A DNA stretch of 64,000 nt from Sanderia malayensis. Taxonomy: Eukaryota > Cnidaria > Scyphozoa > Semaeostomeae > Pelagiidae. Location of the stretch: assembly GCA_013076295.1 (NCBI GenBank), contig RQOL01000466.1, positions 5,313,080 to 5,377,079 on the forward strand, given 5' to 3'. This document shows, in pieces, positions 44,287-55,122 of this stretch. The translations under genes and the position numbers were made by a program. The notes under the pieces were generated by a model. The model did no database searches, was not told the DNA's origin, and saw nothing but the letters and a program-made list of their open reading frames with translations. The stretch's first letter is position 1; the number at the start of each line of letters is the position of its first letter.

Positions 44287-45684
44287 TTAAATGTCAAGTT
44301 CATCCAAGTTTGAAGAAGAAGAATAGGATCCAGAATCAGATTCAACATCTGAAGAATCAGACTGGTCTAGTGAAACAACTGGAACAGGATCTTTCTGGAC
44401 ACCAGATGGCATGGCAGGTGATGTTGTCTTTCTTGTCAGCATGTCAATGATGCTGCGCTGATTTTGGCTAACAGGTTTTTCCAATGATTTTCTTTTGTTT
44501 GTTTTGAGTGTAGCAGTTTGCTTTGCAGCAAGATCGCTGGCCATCTTCTCAACAGTCGGTAGAGCATCTCCATCAAAGCAGTTGTTTGAGATGAGAAACT
44601 TCAAAGCTTCCAAGTGATATCTGGGGACTAGCCCTTCCTTTTTTGCAAGCTCATGTATTTTTAATGGTGATCTGCTTCCATTTTTAAGCGAACAATGATC
44701 TTCCACTTTGCCGTTTGTCATAATCTTTAAAACCTCATTTGAATTTTTGTGTAATCGCTTCAATTTTCTCTTAATTGCCTTTTGCTTATTTTCATATGTC
44801 CTTTTTCGCTTACGTTGGGTCTCTTTGCTAGAATCAGCAGCACAGGGTATTCTTCTTTTCAGCAAATTAATGTTGGAAATAATGCTGGATTGGCATTTTT
44901 CCAATAAAACCAAGAGTTTTTTCACCTGGGTTATTTTATCATCATAATATTTTAACTCATTATTCTTCCAAACTTTAACTTCATTCTGCTTGTTGAATAA
45001 AGATGAACGCAGCTTTATTATATCATCTATGAGGCTATTCATCTCAACCACCATGCCATCAACAATACATTTGGCAGATTCTGCTTTAGATTTGTCGCCA
45101 ATTCGAATGTTGAATGACTCTGCTGAGAATGTTTGAACATTCATAGCATTGCCATCTTTGCTGTTTTTGTCAAAAATATTTTCAGTCTTATATTCAAATC
45201 TTAGAACTGCTGTCTCGATTTTCCAACGTGTAATTCTTTGTTCAATTACATAGTTTTTAAATTGGATGGGTGCTATCAGATGGTATGTTGTTTCCAAGAG
45301 ACTTGTTAAAACATCATTATAAAATTTAAGTCTTGCAGTCAGTGGATTTGGCACCCACAGATCCTTGGCAATTTGTGGCCAAGCAGTAATATTTGGCGTC
45401 AAAGCAATATCTTCATCAATGGCACATTCATTATTTTGGCTTCTGCTTGGCTCACCATGGGTTGCTTTTGACTGCAGAATCTGGATAGCAGCCACAAATC
45501 TTTTTTGGTGTCCTGGTTTAAGCATACCAGCATCTTTCGAAACTTCTTTTAATTCCTCTGTTAACATTTCTTGTAACTGAGTTAAATCATCATATCCCAA
45601 TTCTATAAATTTATCGAAATACTGCTGCAAGTTGTGCTTTTGCAGAAAATCTCTTATTTCATCTTCACCAGCCATTTTTGCCAT
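44287..45684 (-). CDS. Transposon-encoded SAM-domain protein
   Basis: A single exon encodes 465 residues. The first 72 or so form a sterile alpha motif domain (FLQKHNLQQYFDKFIELGYD followed by DLTQLQ, the LTEEL acidic turn and GMLKPGHQKRF). SAM domains mediate protein-protein oligomerisation or RNA/DNA contacts. The middle part has coiled-coil character and a basic stretch (KRKRTYENKQKAIKRKLKRL). The tail is acidic and Ser-rich (SDVESDSGSYSSSS). The gene is divergent from the transposase within the same terminal repeats, so it is probably an accessory protein of the element; that role is inferred. An SDSSD-type acidic tail also ends the transposase. Confidence 0.85.
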   Translation of the reverse strand: MAKMAGEDEIRDFLQKHNLQQYFDKFIELGYDDLTQLQEMLTEELKEVSKDAGMLKPGHQKRFVAAIQILQSKATHGEPSRSQNNECAIDEDIALTPNITAWPQIAKDLWVPNPLTARLKFYNDVLTSLLETTYHLIAPIQFKNYVIEQRITRWKIETAVLRFEYKTENIFDKNSKDGNAMNVQTFSAESFNIRIGDKSKAESAKCIVDGMVVEMNSLIDDIIKLRSSLFNKQNEVKVWKNNELKYYDDKITQVKKLLVLLEKCQSSIISNINLLKRRIPCAADSSKETQRKRKRTYENKQKAIKRKLKRLHKNSNEVLKIMTNGKVEDHCSLKNGSRSPLKIHELAKKEGLVPRYHLEALKFLISNNCFDGDALPTVEKMASDLAAKQTATLKTNKRKSLEKPVSQNQRSIIDMLTRKTTSPAMPSGVQKDPVPVVSLDQSDSSDVESDSGSYSSSSNLDELDI

Positions 45685-46066
45685 CAGAATGTAGCCTCGT
45701 CTTGGTTATATTCGGGGCATTTGGTTTGGTGGGATAAAAGATCAGGGGAAGGGTTAGGAAAGCTTTTGCTCCAGGGTTGAAGTCAGGATTAGATTTCGGA
45801 TTGAAATAGGGGTGAATAGGGGTTGGGATTAGGGGCAGGATCGAGGTGCAGGTTAAGTTTGGGCTTTTGGCTTTTGTGGGCGTTTTGTTTTCAGAACGAG
45901 ACCTCGAAAATGTTGCTTTGTTGTTGTTGTTGAATCAAAATCGTCACTTTTGTTGTTGCTGCTTGCATCACTTGCATTACTTGCATTTAGCACTTAGAAA
46001 ATTGGAGAAAAAATGGAGGAAGGAGGAAGTTGCTGCAGTTGACGGAAAAAGATTATAGGCGCGTGC
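45685..46066. promoter_or_regulatory. Divergent promoter region of the transposon
   Basis: The 382-bp gap between the two start codons must hold both promoters. It is relatively G-rich (AGGGGTTGGGATTAGGGGCA), and no TATA box stands out. Confidence 0.45.
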
Positions 46067-49000
46067 ATGATGAATAGAACAAGAACGGATATTCGAAAGA
46101 ACTCGAGAGTTTCTGAACATGTTGTCAGTTCTCTTCAGGCTTGTCCTCTGGATGCAGCTGAGGAGTTACTGTCAAGAAAGATAAAATCTTTTGACACCAA
46201 AATTGAATCACCAGAATTGCTTTCACGCAAAAACAATTTGAGAGGTCTTCGAGCAGTACTTCAGGAGTTGCTTTGCATTATCAATATCAATGGAAGAGAG
46301 CTGCGTTGCTCTTATCTGCCTTTCTTGGAAGCATTCACAATGTTTTTGTCTTTCCATCCGGACAAAACTATTGAAAGCCTCAAGGATTCTCACATGAAAA
46401 AAGCATTTATAGAACTACTTTGCCATCCAAAGCATGGAATCCCAGTTTACATTGTTGATGGTGAATACATCATATTGCGGTCAAAGGAAGTTGATTTAGA
46501 TCTTTTCCTTGAAGAAATGATAACAAAGGAAAGTAACACGCAGGGGTCGCAGCTCACCAGACATTTTGTTGAAAGTTTATTGAGGAATATGGATTCTGCT
46601 TGGGACAGGAAGATACTCAAAGTAGCCCTGGGTGCCACCCATACCAGACAGCAACTTTCTAGTCTAGGAATTAGTTCACGAATTGAAACATATACCCAGT
46701 CTGTATTACAAGCAATAGAACAAAGGAATGAAGTAGAAAGTGAAGCACATAGCCTGGTGACTAAAAACCTTACCAGCAGAGCAGATAATATTTCTAAAAG
46801 GATAAACAATTTGAACTTTAAACGGAACCAAAAATTTAAAGAGTGGAACGACATACAGATAAATGAAATTGAAAGTGAAATTGAAGATTTAATGATGCAA
46901 CAAGATAATCTAAAAAAGATTTTGGAAAATAACCAGTGCAAACCCATGCAAAAAATGATAAAACGTAAGAAACAACAGCTGATTAAGGATCGCCGTATTG
47001 GTCTTCCCAAGACTAGATCAGGTAGACCTCAAATGCTAGATGAAACAGATGAGCAATACATTTTACAGTGCATTGAAAGTAAAGCAACTGCTCATGGTCG
47101 TCGCCATGATAATGTTATGTATATGCATCACAGAGTTAAAAAGAAAGATTTTCTTAAGCTTGCAAATAATAGTCGAATCGCTCGTGGCCTAACGCCTATA
47201 AAATCATCAACCACTGTATTTAACAGAGCCAGAGCCCGTAGCAAAAGATCAATTCAAGCCAAAAGACATTTAGGCTTAGGCCTTTTCTGTTCAAAGAAAC
47301 CACCTAAACTTCAGGACAATGAAAATATTTTAACACACTATCAACGTGCTTTCAAGAAGGGAATATTGATGGCACATTGTGGAACACTTAATAATGAAAA
47401 TGATGCAAAGTACAATTTCATCATATCTCGAGATGATAAAGCCTACATATGCCCAGGAACCAGTACAGGTAAGAGCAAATATATCTTTTATTGTATACAT
47501 TTGACAGCTAAAATTTTTATTGAAGGGCTTTGAGTTTGAGAAAATAATATATTCTAGCATCTTAGAATCAACTTTTTATAGGTTTTTCATTATATAAACT
47601 TTCACCTTCTTGTTGCAGGCATGCAGAGTGCACGAAATGTCCGTATAATCCAGTCATGTAATTTAAACAAACAAAGGGTTCTTCCAAAATATGACTTTCC
47701 TGAAAGACTTGTCAATGCTACTCCCGGAGTAAACCGAATCATGGAATATAAAATCGAAGAGCAGGACGGAAAGCCTAATCTTAAGCTAACAGATAGTGAT
47801 GTTGTAGTTTTCAATAGACCAAAGCATTTCGTGGGCAGCAATGGATCTGTGTGGGCCTCAGAATTCATGAGACTAAGGTATGAGGAATCATTTCTCTTTT
47901 GTGTTAATAAAGAAGAAATTACAATGTCAACTCCAGCACTTATAAAAATAGCTGACCAAGTGAAGCTCTATTGCCTGATGTCAAACAAGGATGATGTCAT
48001 GAATATCTTAGAAGATAGTAACTGCTTCTATAGAGAATATGAGACTGCAAGGGCTTCACAACTTTATCTCATGCTTAATGTATTTCAAGATGCTATCAAC
48101 AACTCAGCTGGCATTTTTTCAGACATTGACCTTGACATTCTCCAGAATCTAATTTCTTCAGTTGAAGAATTAACAAAGTTGCTTCAAGGTACAAGTGCAA
48201 ACTCTGAAATATGGATTGTAATAAAAGGTGTTCTTCAGTCATGCAGCCAGTTTATTAATAACATAGCTGCTTTTTTACCAAAGTTGAAATCCAGAATTCT
48301 AGAGTTTACTGATGGTGGACCTGGTGTCGGAGTTTCTAACCATGATGTGAAACTGCGCTGTGCGGAGATTATTCTACTTACTAATGCAGACTACTACATT
48401 AGACATCATCTTGCAAGTGGTGATAGCAGTCAAAATGAAGTAGAGCGTTGCCAGAGTTATGTTGGCGATGCAATATGTGATGGGGGGGCCATTGATTGGG
48501 AATACAGGATGCCATTTGAAGGATTAACAGAGGAGCGAATTGCCAACATTAGTTTGGATGAAATGGAGCAGCATGAGTATGATCGAATGAAATATAACGC
48601 TTTTCAGGTCTGTGAAGAGCTAACTTGCCGGATTGATGGAGCAGTTGCTCCTGGAGGTTTCATGAAGGCATACACATCTGATAGTGCAGAAGATTTGTTT
48701 TTCAAGAATCACAAATCTCTAAAGGAGTTTATCTCCAAAGCAGGCTCAGGGAAGCCATGCCCTGGTCAAAACTATTTTCATTCATTGAAAACGTTTATGG
48801 AAACTCACATGGAAACAGGGGAAAAGTACATCGAATATGTGAAATGCACTTGTGGAGAATGCATTTATTGCTCAAAGGATTGGGTAGGACCTCCTTGTAC
48901 CAAGGTACCAAAACCGTATCCTGACTATGATGCTGAAGGATTACACTACAAAAGTGTGTTTTTGACTCCCAATGAAATAGATGGAAGGCAGCGAGAAATT

Positions 49001-49636
49001 GATGATTTTCAACCTAGAAAACAAGCTGAAATTTTGTTTAAAGAGGGGAAATTGGATAAAGAGGGTGACATTGCCACATTTTCAAAGAAGTTCATTGTAG
49101 AAATAGATAAAGTGAGAAAATATGTTCAACACTTGACACATTTATCAATAAAAAAAAAGAAAAGAGCTGAGCAAAGAGTACATATAGAACGCCAAGAAAA
49201 AAGTAAAGGTTTTGCTGACTATGACTGGAAGAATTTATTTCACAAAGGTATGCTTGCCAAACTGACAGTTTACACGCTTGATAAGTATTTGGCTCATTTT
49301 AATCTGAAGAACACGCTAAAGCTGAGAAAAGCTGAGAAGGTTCAAGCAATTCAAAGCCATCTGATTGCTACCATGGACACAGGCCATAGAGATGACGAAA
49401 TTGAATATATGGAAGTTGAACCACAGGAACAAGCAATGCAAGAGCAAGATTCTGATAAAGATATGAATTCTGAAACAAGTGATGAGGATATCGTTATAAG
49501 AGATATGAACCCTTCTGATTCATCCTCTGAAAGTACTGATGAAGAGGCAGATTCTTTTGATGCTAGCAGTATATTTACTACTTTGAGAAGTGGTCGTGTT
49601 GCAGTCAATCATAGAGCAGCCAATTATGTAAGTTAA
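46067..49636 (+). CDS. Putative DDE transposase of the 6-kb element
   Basis: Two exons, 46067-47468 and 47619-49636, join through a clean GT-AG intron to 1,139 residues. The N-terminal third is helical with coiled coils and a basic KTRSGRP segment. Candidate catalytic residues are the Asp in ISRDDKAYICPGTS (456/457), Asp 699 in FTDGGPGVGVSN, and Glu 741 or 743 in SSQNEVERCQSY. The spacing and context fit an RNase H-like DDE fold. A Cys-rich CTCGECIYC motif follows, and the tail is acidic and Ser-rich. I recognise the TDGGPGVGVSN...NEVER pattern as typical of many unnamed invertebrate proteins, but not a named superfamily. Minus-strand open frames within it are shadows. Confidence 0.85.
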
Positions 49637-50117
49637 CAGTGTTTTTTGTCTGAAAACAAAGAATCTTATTTATTATTATACTAAAAACAATTTCTAGAAG
49701 AAAATTGTCTCAAATCTTTATTGATACATTCCTTTAATTTTGTTCTTCAGGTTTCATGGTGATATTTACGGTCTAATTAGTGCACTTTGCAAGTAAGAAT
49801 TATTCTCATGCGTGGATTTGGTATGGTAAGCCTTTGATATATTATATAATGTTTCAAGAGGAGACGGAGAATAATGGTTCTTTTTTATGCCTTTCGAGTA
49901 GTTCAAGTTTGGGGGGCCATGAAATTTTTACTGCTTTTTTAGATGGGCTTTGAAATTTTTTTTTAGTGCTTGAGATGGGCCACCAAATTTTTTGCCGAAA
50001 TTTGCCAAATCACTCCGGCCCCCCCTAGTAGATACTTAATGACCGGTCCCTTAAAGCTTGAAGTATGCGATGGCAGTTGAGAGTTTTATAACTTTAGTAG
50101 GGTTTTGAAAGTATGGT

Positions 50118-50747
50118 TACATGCTTTTTTTTATAAAGAATCCAAAGAAACTACAAGAACTAACTAGGCCTTGAAGATAAAAAGCCTGTAATGAGTAATT
50201 GACAACAATGCCACGTGTGACTAAGCAGGTTAGTTAATGAACACAACAGGTGAACGATAGAAATTGTTGTCTGTGCACATAAAGCAGCACTGAAAATGCA
50301 ATACCACAAAAGTACGTTTGTTGTGCTACTGATGAGATGCTACACTCATTTTTCTTATAAGAAACATACGAGAAACCGACCCCTAAGATAATAAAAAGAT
50401 TAAGAAACTGTAGTATACTACTTTCTGTCAAGCTTAAGAAACCGTGTCACCTGGTATACAACAGGCAAATGGGGCAGTTTTGATTGTATTTTGAAGATGG
50501 CGGTGATGATTATTTTAAATTGGAAGACTTGGATGGAATTGACACGACATGGAGTTAAGAATTGCTTTGTTACATACTGTTTATTTGCACTGAATTGTGA
50601 TGTTTTTTTGCGTTTCCTACCTCTATTAATTTGCACTTTCAAATTTAAGAAACATTTAAGAAACTTTTAGTACTAAAATGGCCATACAATTTAAGAAACT
50701 GAGCACTACTTCGGAGCTTAGTTTCTTATAAAAAAATGCGTATTGCA
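50118..50747. mobile_element. MITE-like element with TTTCTTATAAAAAAAACG-type ends, copy 3
   Basis: The region ends in GCTTAGTTTCTTATAAAAAA and contains AGAAACCGACCCCTAAGATA, GTGTCACCTGG and GGCAAATGGGGCAGTTT blocks that mirror the element at 31478-31855. The left boundary, at 50118 or 50349, is uncertain. Confidence 0.5.
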
Positions 50748-51270
50748 GAAGAAACATGAATTGTAATACAATAAATGCAATTATTTGATATTTAAATTTG
50801 AGACCTAAAACATGATACGTGAATATGACACCTAAACATAATACCTAAACATTGCATAAAAAACAGTAACATGGAAACATGAGTCAGCAAACTAAACCAC
50901 ACAGCCACACAAATATTGACGAAATTAACATAGGGATAGGAACATAAAAGCTGAAATAAGAGATTTGTCCTGAGACGAAAACGAACCCACACGAACAACC
51001 CTCTGGATTTTAAAACAACTTTAAATTTATGACAAGAAAGTACAGAGAAAGTTTTAGTATAGTGGAATTTGGAAACATAGTTCACCGCTCTGAAAATTAT
51101 TTTTTCATAAAAAACATGTAAAAATGTTTTGATAAAGACCTGAAATTATGTCCATGGAATGGATTAACCTCCAAATAAAGAGTAAAGACACTTTAATTTT
51201 TATTCTTAAAACGGAGTCGAATAACTTTCGTTTGTTCACGGCATGATATTTCTATTTGGAAAAGACTTAA

Positions 51271-51640
51271 AGTGCCCCTACGGCTTTTTTATTAGCTAAA
51301 AGTACAGAATCGAATGCGCTGATTCTGATACCGTTTATATTTTTTGATCTGATGAGTAGTTTTTGAGTTACCGAGGTTTGCGTTCACACTTTCGTGTCTC
51401 ACGTTTAAGACTGGGTCCAGTCCGACTATGACATCATAGAGGTGCCCCGTTCATTTCCCCGTACTGAAGCAACAAATCTGACGTCGATTTTCTCGCTCAC
51501 GATAAGCTTGATATTTGATTTTTTAACTTTGATGATGAGAAACAGGTCGGCGTATAATGGGATTGGAATTGAAAGGTTTTTGACGAGTTTGCAGCTGTGG
51601 GGAGGAAATACAAAATTGACATGGGATTGATGAAACTTAC
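51271..51640. repeat. Left-end fragment of the TTAA element family
   Basis: It begins TTAA then AGTGCCCCTACGGC, as does the element that splits EXD2. It stays related through GACTGGGTC, TATGACATCATAG and GCAGCTGTGGGGAGGAA. No right end was found, so it is truncated. Confidence 0.7.
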
Positions 51641-52850
51641 ATTAATGGTGTTATATTACTTACTGTCTTTTATAAAAACCATTACGAATGACATGACTTT
51701 ATTAGTAGAAAAATCCCCCTCAAAAAGTGATTTGATATTTTGCCACCGCCTCAAGAAATCATGTCGACGCCACTGTTCTGAGCACGCGCAGGACAGAAAA
51801 TTGCAATGGCTGTTGTGATCTCCTCCGCAGCGGCGACTGGGCATTGTGTAGCAGGATCAATCCCATCTAAAACTTCTTTGCACTTCTCAATCACACTTAA
51901 CACAGAATACAGTTGACACCAAAAAAATGAAAAACATATAACTATAGAAAAGTGTTTCTTAAGAAATGAACAATTAAATACACAATGCACACGTTTACAT
52001 AAGATTGAAATAAGTTATTTATTAAAGTATTTAACTTCATCTATCTATTCCACAAAGTTTATAAAAATAAAACAAATTACTAATATGTATATATTGGCAA
52101 ACATAATTTATGGTACAAATACAATAGATTGCCCATGAAAATATACATTAGATATCTTAGAATCGAAAATTCCCGGTGAGAATTGGGATTAAATATCCAG
52201 GTTATATGAAAATGCATCAGAGCATTGTTTTAGCATTTGTCAATACGGAGTAGTTTGCCCCGCAGGTCCCAACTTTCCTCCGTAGTAAATTTTTCAAAAA
52301 TGCTATAAAGTGCATATGTATTCTCCGGCAAAAAAGTTTGCTATAAAATAGAAAGATTTGACGAAGGAAACAATTTCTCATCATAGACTTTTTATAAGAA
52401 TAGTAATTTTTCTGAGTTTGGGGAGGCTCCATACACGTTTGGGTGCGAAAAGGAAATTCTAGTTTGGCGAATAAAAACGAAGCCTTCTCGCGCATGCACA
52501 GTAACACAAAATTGGTAAAATTATTCTAAGAAGGTCTTAAGAAAATTTTAGTACTGACATTCGGAAATAGCTAAGAAAGTTAGAGAGCTGGGCTGAAAAA
52601 TACTTTCTTATAAAAAAACGTGTATTCATAAAAACTTTCGATTTTGAATCTGAAATGATTCTCAAGTTATTCTCAACCGACTCCATTGCTTTACTTTGCG
52701 ATTGAGCTCAGATGAACAAGTTTAGTCCTGATGACATTGATGACATCTGACCTTAGCTTTATTCGTGTAATTTTCTTAAACTTAAAAGAATTTGCACCTC
52801 AATATTCTAATGAACAATATTCTTATAAATAAGTGCGCATTTGATAATTA
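51641..52850. other. Gene-free stretch upstream of repeats, left of the C2 gene
   Basis: No confident exon. A minus-strand frame at about 51751-51900 reads VIEKCKEVLDGIDPATQ and on, but has no supporting context. A diverged TTTCTTATAAAAAAACG end lies near 52600-52622. Confidence 0.35.
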
Positions 52851-55122
52851 TCATGGAACTTCGTCAAAAGATTTTGTCAATCCACTTAGCGGCAAAGCAG
52901 AACGACCCCGAGTTCGTGAAAATTGACTGAACGACCGAGGAGAAGAATCTTCTCTCATCATTCCACTTTCATCCTTTGTCAATCCAGATTGTTGTTGTTG
53001 TTGCTTGTGACCAGCATGCCTTAACGATGACGTATTTAGCAAGCGAGGTGATTCCCTGAATTTGCGTTCAGGTGGTGGTGTCCATAGTTTTATCTCATCA
53101 CCACTCGGTCTTGAGAATCCAGCAAACGACCTTGAAGACGCTCTCATCTTATCCTCTCCATATCCATGATCATGCGCTGATTCAGTCTTAGATAGCGAGA
53201 ATCCGTTATAGGATCGAGTAGAGGATCGGAGAGAATCATCCTGACATCGCTTAACACCCGGTGATCGAGTCGATCCATTATGTGATCGAGTTGATCCGTT
53301 CAAGGATCGCGTTGAAGCACCGTGTCTGAATATAAATCCCGTGAACTGTTGATCACTTTCTTGGAGCTCTAAATTAATCGAGATCTGTTGTTCGTCAATT
53401 AATCCGTCTAATTCTTGCAAAAATTTCATAGCCTCTCCATCGACCTTGAGTCTCGAAAACGGATCGTAACGAAGCATAAACAACAACAGATAATGATTTT
53501 GCAAATCAGTACTCTCTATTGTCAAATCGGCAGGCTTTTTTAAACAACCTCGTAATGGTCTCCGGTAGCCAGGAGGGCGGTATGTTCTTCGCTTGTAAGG
53601 AGTCAATTGCATGTCAATATATGGTTCAGATGAACCAGACTTTGGTCTTGGTAAATTCACTGCTTCTAGCAACGTCACACGGAGTCTTGAGCTGTAAAAA
53701 ATAGAAACCTTAATTAAATGCATTCCAAAAACACAACAACTTCGACTCAACGTGTGAATGAAAAAAGAGAATGCGGTTAAGAATTAACCTTACTTACGCG
53801 GTATTGCAATAATCCAAGACAACAGTGACCATCGGCTTGCTTTTGTTTCCACTTCTTTGTGTTATGTCTTGGGTTATATTGGACAAAATTGGTCCAACAA
53901 CAGACTAGAAAAGCAACGACCAATTTTGGTAAAAACTGCCAATAGAAAAATGCTCAAAACATTTAAGTCTACGACAATACAAGCAGTGATATTTCGTTGT
54001 TTCAAACTGTATAAACCTGCTTAAATTGCATTGTTTCATTGCTTAAATTGCATTTTTGCATTGTTTCAAAATTGTTTCAAACATTAAACCTGCTTAAATT
54101 GCATTTAACCATCATTAAATGTAACAAAAGTAAATTAAGAGTTGACTGACGTACATAACTACTGTAAGTTACGTCACAATCTCGCTGATTGTGCAGAATT
54201 AAGAAAGCAAAACAGGTACTATAACCCTTTTAAAAGGTAACATCTAAGTTGACAAGCCGATGTGTATAATTGTTTGTCCCTCAATAAAGCACTGCGAGGA
54301 GGGAAATGGCAATGAATAGATAGAATTCTTGCAATTCAATGTCAATTGCTTTGTGCATTGTTTTCAAATCTCAAAGGTTCAATTCGCGCTGTTCGAAAAG
54401 AATTACTTGTCAAAATAAAGGCTGAGCAATGTTGTTGTCATGCGGAGGAAAGATTAAGAAGACCCCTTAACATTTGTTCAGGAAAACCTGTATGGCATGG
54501 AATGTAATGTTTTTGGTTAGCAAGTGGGAATATAATACATTCGGTTCGATTTCATTTGTAATAATGGTGCGAGACACAAAGAGATGATATGTATTTACAG
54601 ACAAATTAAGAAGACAAAGTTGTGTGAAAATACTAAGAAAACACAAAGAACAAAAACTATAGAAACTGCTCAAAAAACCTTGGGCTAGGAGGATATTTCT
54701 CCCTCTGATTGAAATCTGAAGCAATATCTATCTACCTATCTATAAAAATACTGTACAAAACTACAATGGTTATTGGGGACATGTAATAATGATAATAATA
54801 ATAATAAGAGTAATAAACAATAAAAAATTACCTTGACATTTGGTTGGATAGCTGTTGTATTTGTTTCATCAACAATTGAAGATGATCCAGTCTTACTTGA
54901 TAAACTGTCTTGACTTGATTCAATCTTTTCACTCAGTTCGAATGGTGACGAATCCACTTCGTCAGTTGAATTCAAATGTTTTGTTTCACCATAATCTTCA
55001 TCGTCATAATAACCATCCTCGTATGACTTTATATGCAATATATATATCTTGTAAAGTAGATAGAACAGTAGCAATATTACTACTACCAATACGATTATTA
55101 TTATCAAAAAGTACACCTTCAT
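52851..55122 (-). CDS. Single-pass membrane protein with one C2 domain (synaptotagmin-like)
   Basis: Three coding exons (55122-54832, 53904-53798, 53691-52851) give 412 residues. The N-terminus is one transmembrane segment at about residues 4-26 (an Ile/Val/Leu run), followed by Tyr- and Asp-rich and Ser-rich linkers. A C2-like domain begins around MVTVVLDYCN and LRVTLLEAVNLPRPKSGSSE, the standard C2 strand and turn. The usual Asp ligands of the first calcium loop are not obvious, so calcium binding is doubtful. The last 150 residues have repeated STRSxNG units and poly-Gln. The order TM-linker-C2 resembles synaptotagmins, but a second C2 domain is missing. A 5' UTR exon probably ends at 55540, where a GTAAGA donor faces an acceptor just upstream of the ATG. 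Confidence 0.75.

Larger units (their letters stand above)
44046..50050. mobile_element. 6.0-kb DNA transposon with SAM-domain and transposase genes
   Basis: The left end starts GGGACCGGTCATTAAGTATC and the right end is its exact complement. The terminal repeats match perfectly for about 48 bp, including a run of seven G. TTA lies directly outside both ends (44043-44045 and 50051-50053), consistent with a 3-bp target duplication. Subterminal GATGGGC...AAATTTTTT motifs recur at both ends. The element holds two divergent genes with all coding frames open. Perfect ends and intact frames suggest recent activity. The TTA duplication is like PIF/Harbinger, but the transposase is much larger than those, so I do not assign a superfamily. 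Confidence 0.92.

Noticed and set aside
46447..47010. 187-residue minus-strand frame inside the transposase gene
   Set aside because: It is the shadow of the coding strand, which has protein motifs; the minus frame is Cys/Ser-rich without domains.
44046..50050. Assigning the 6-kb transposon to PIF/Harbinger because of its TTA duplication
   Set aside because: The transposase is about three times too long and shows a different motif set; the second gene is a SAM-domain protein rather than a Myb-like one.
51751..51990. Minus-strand frame with VIEKCKEVLDGIDPATQ
   Set aside because: It has protein-like composition but no start, convincing splice sites or neighbouring exons; kept only as a note on the gap.
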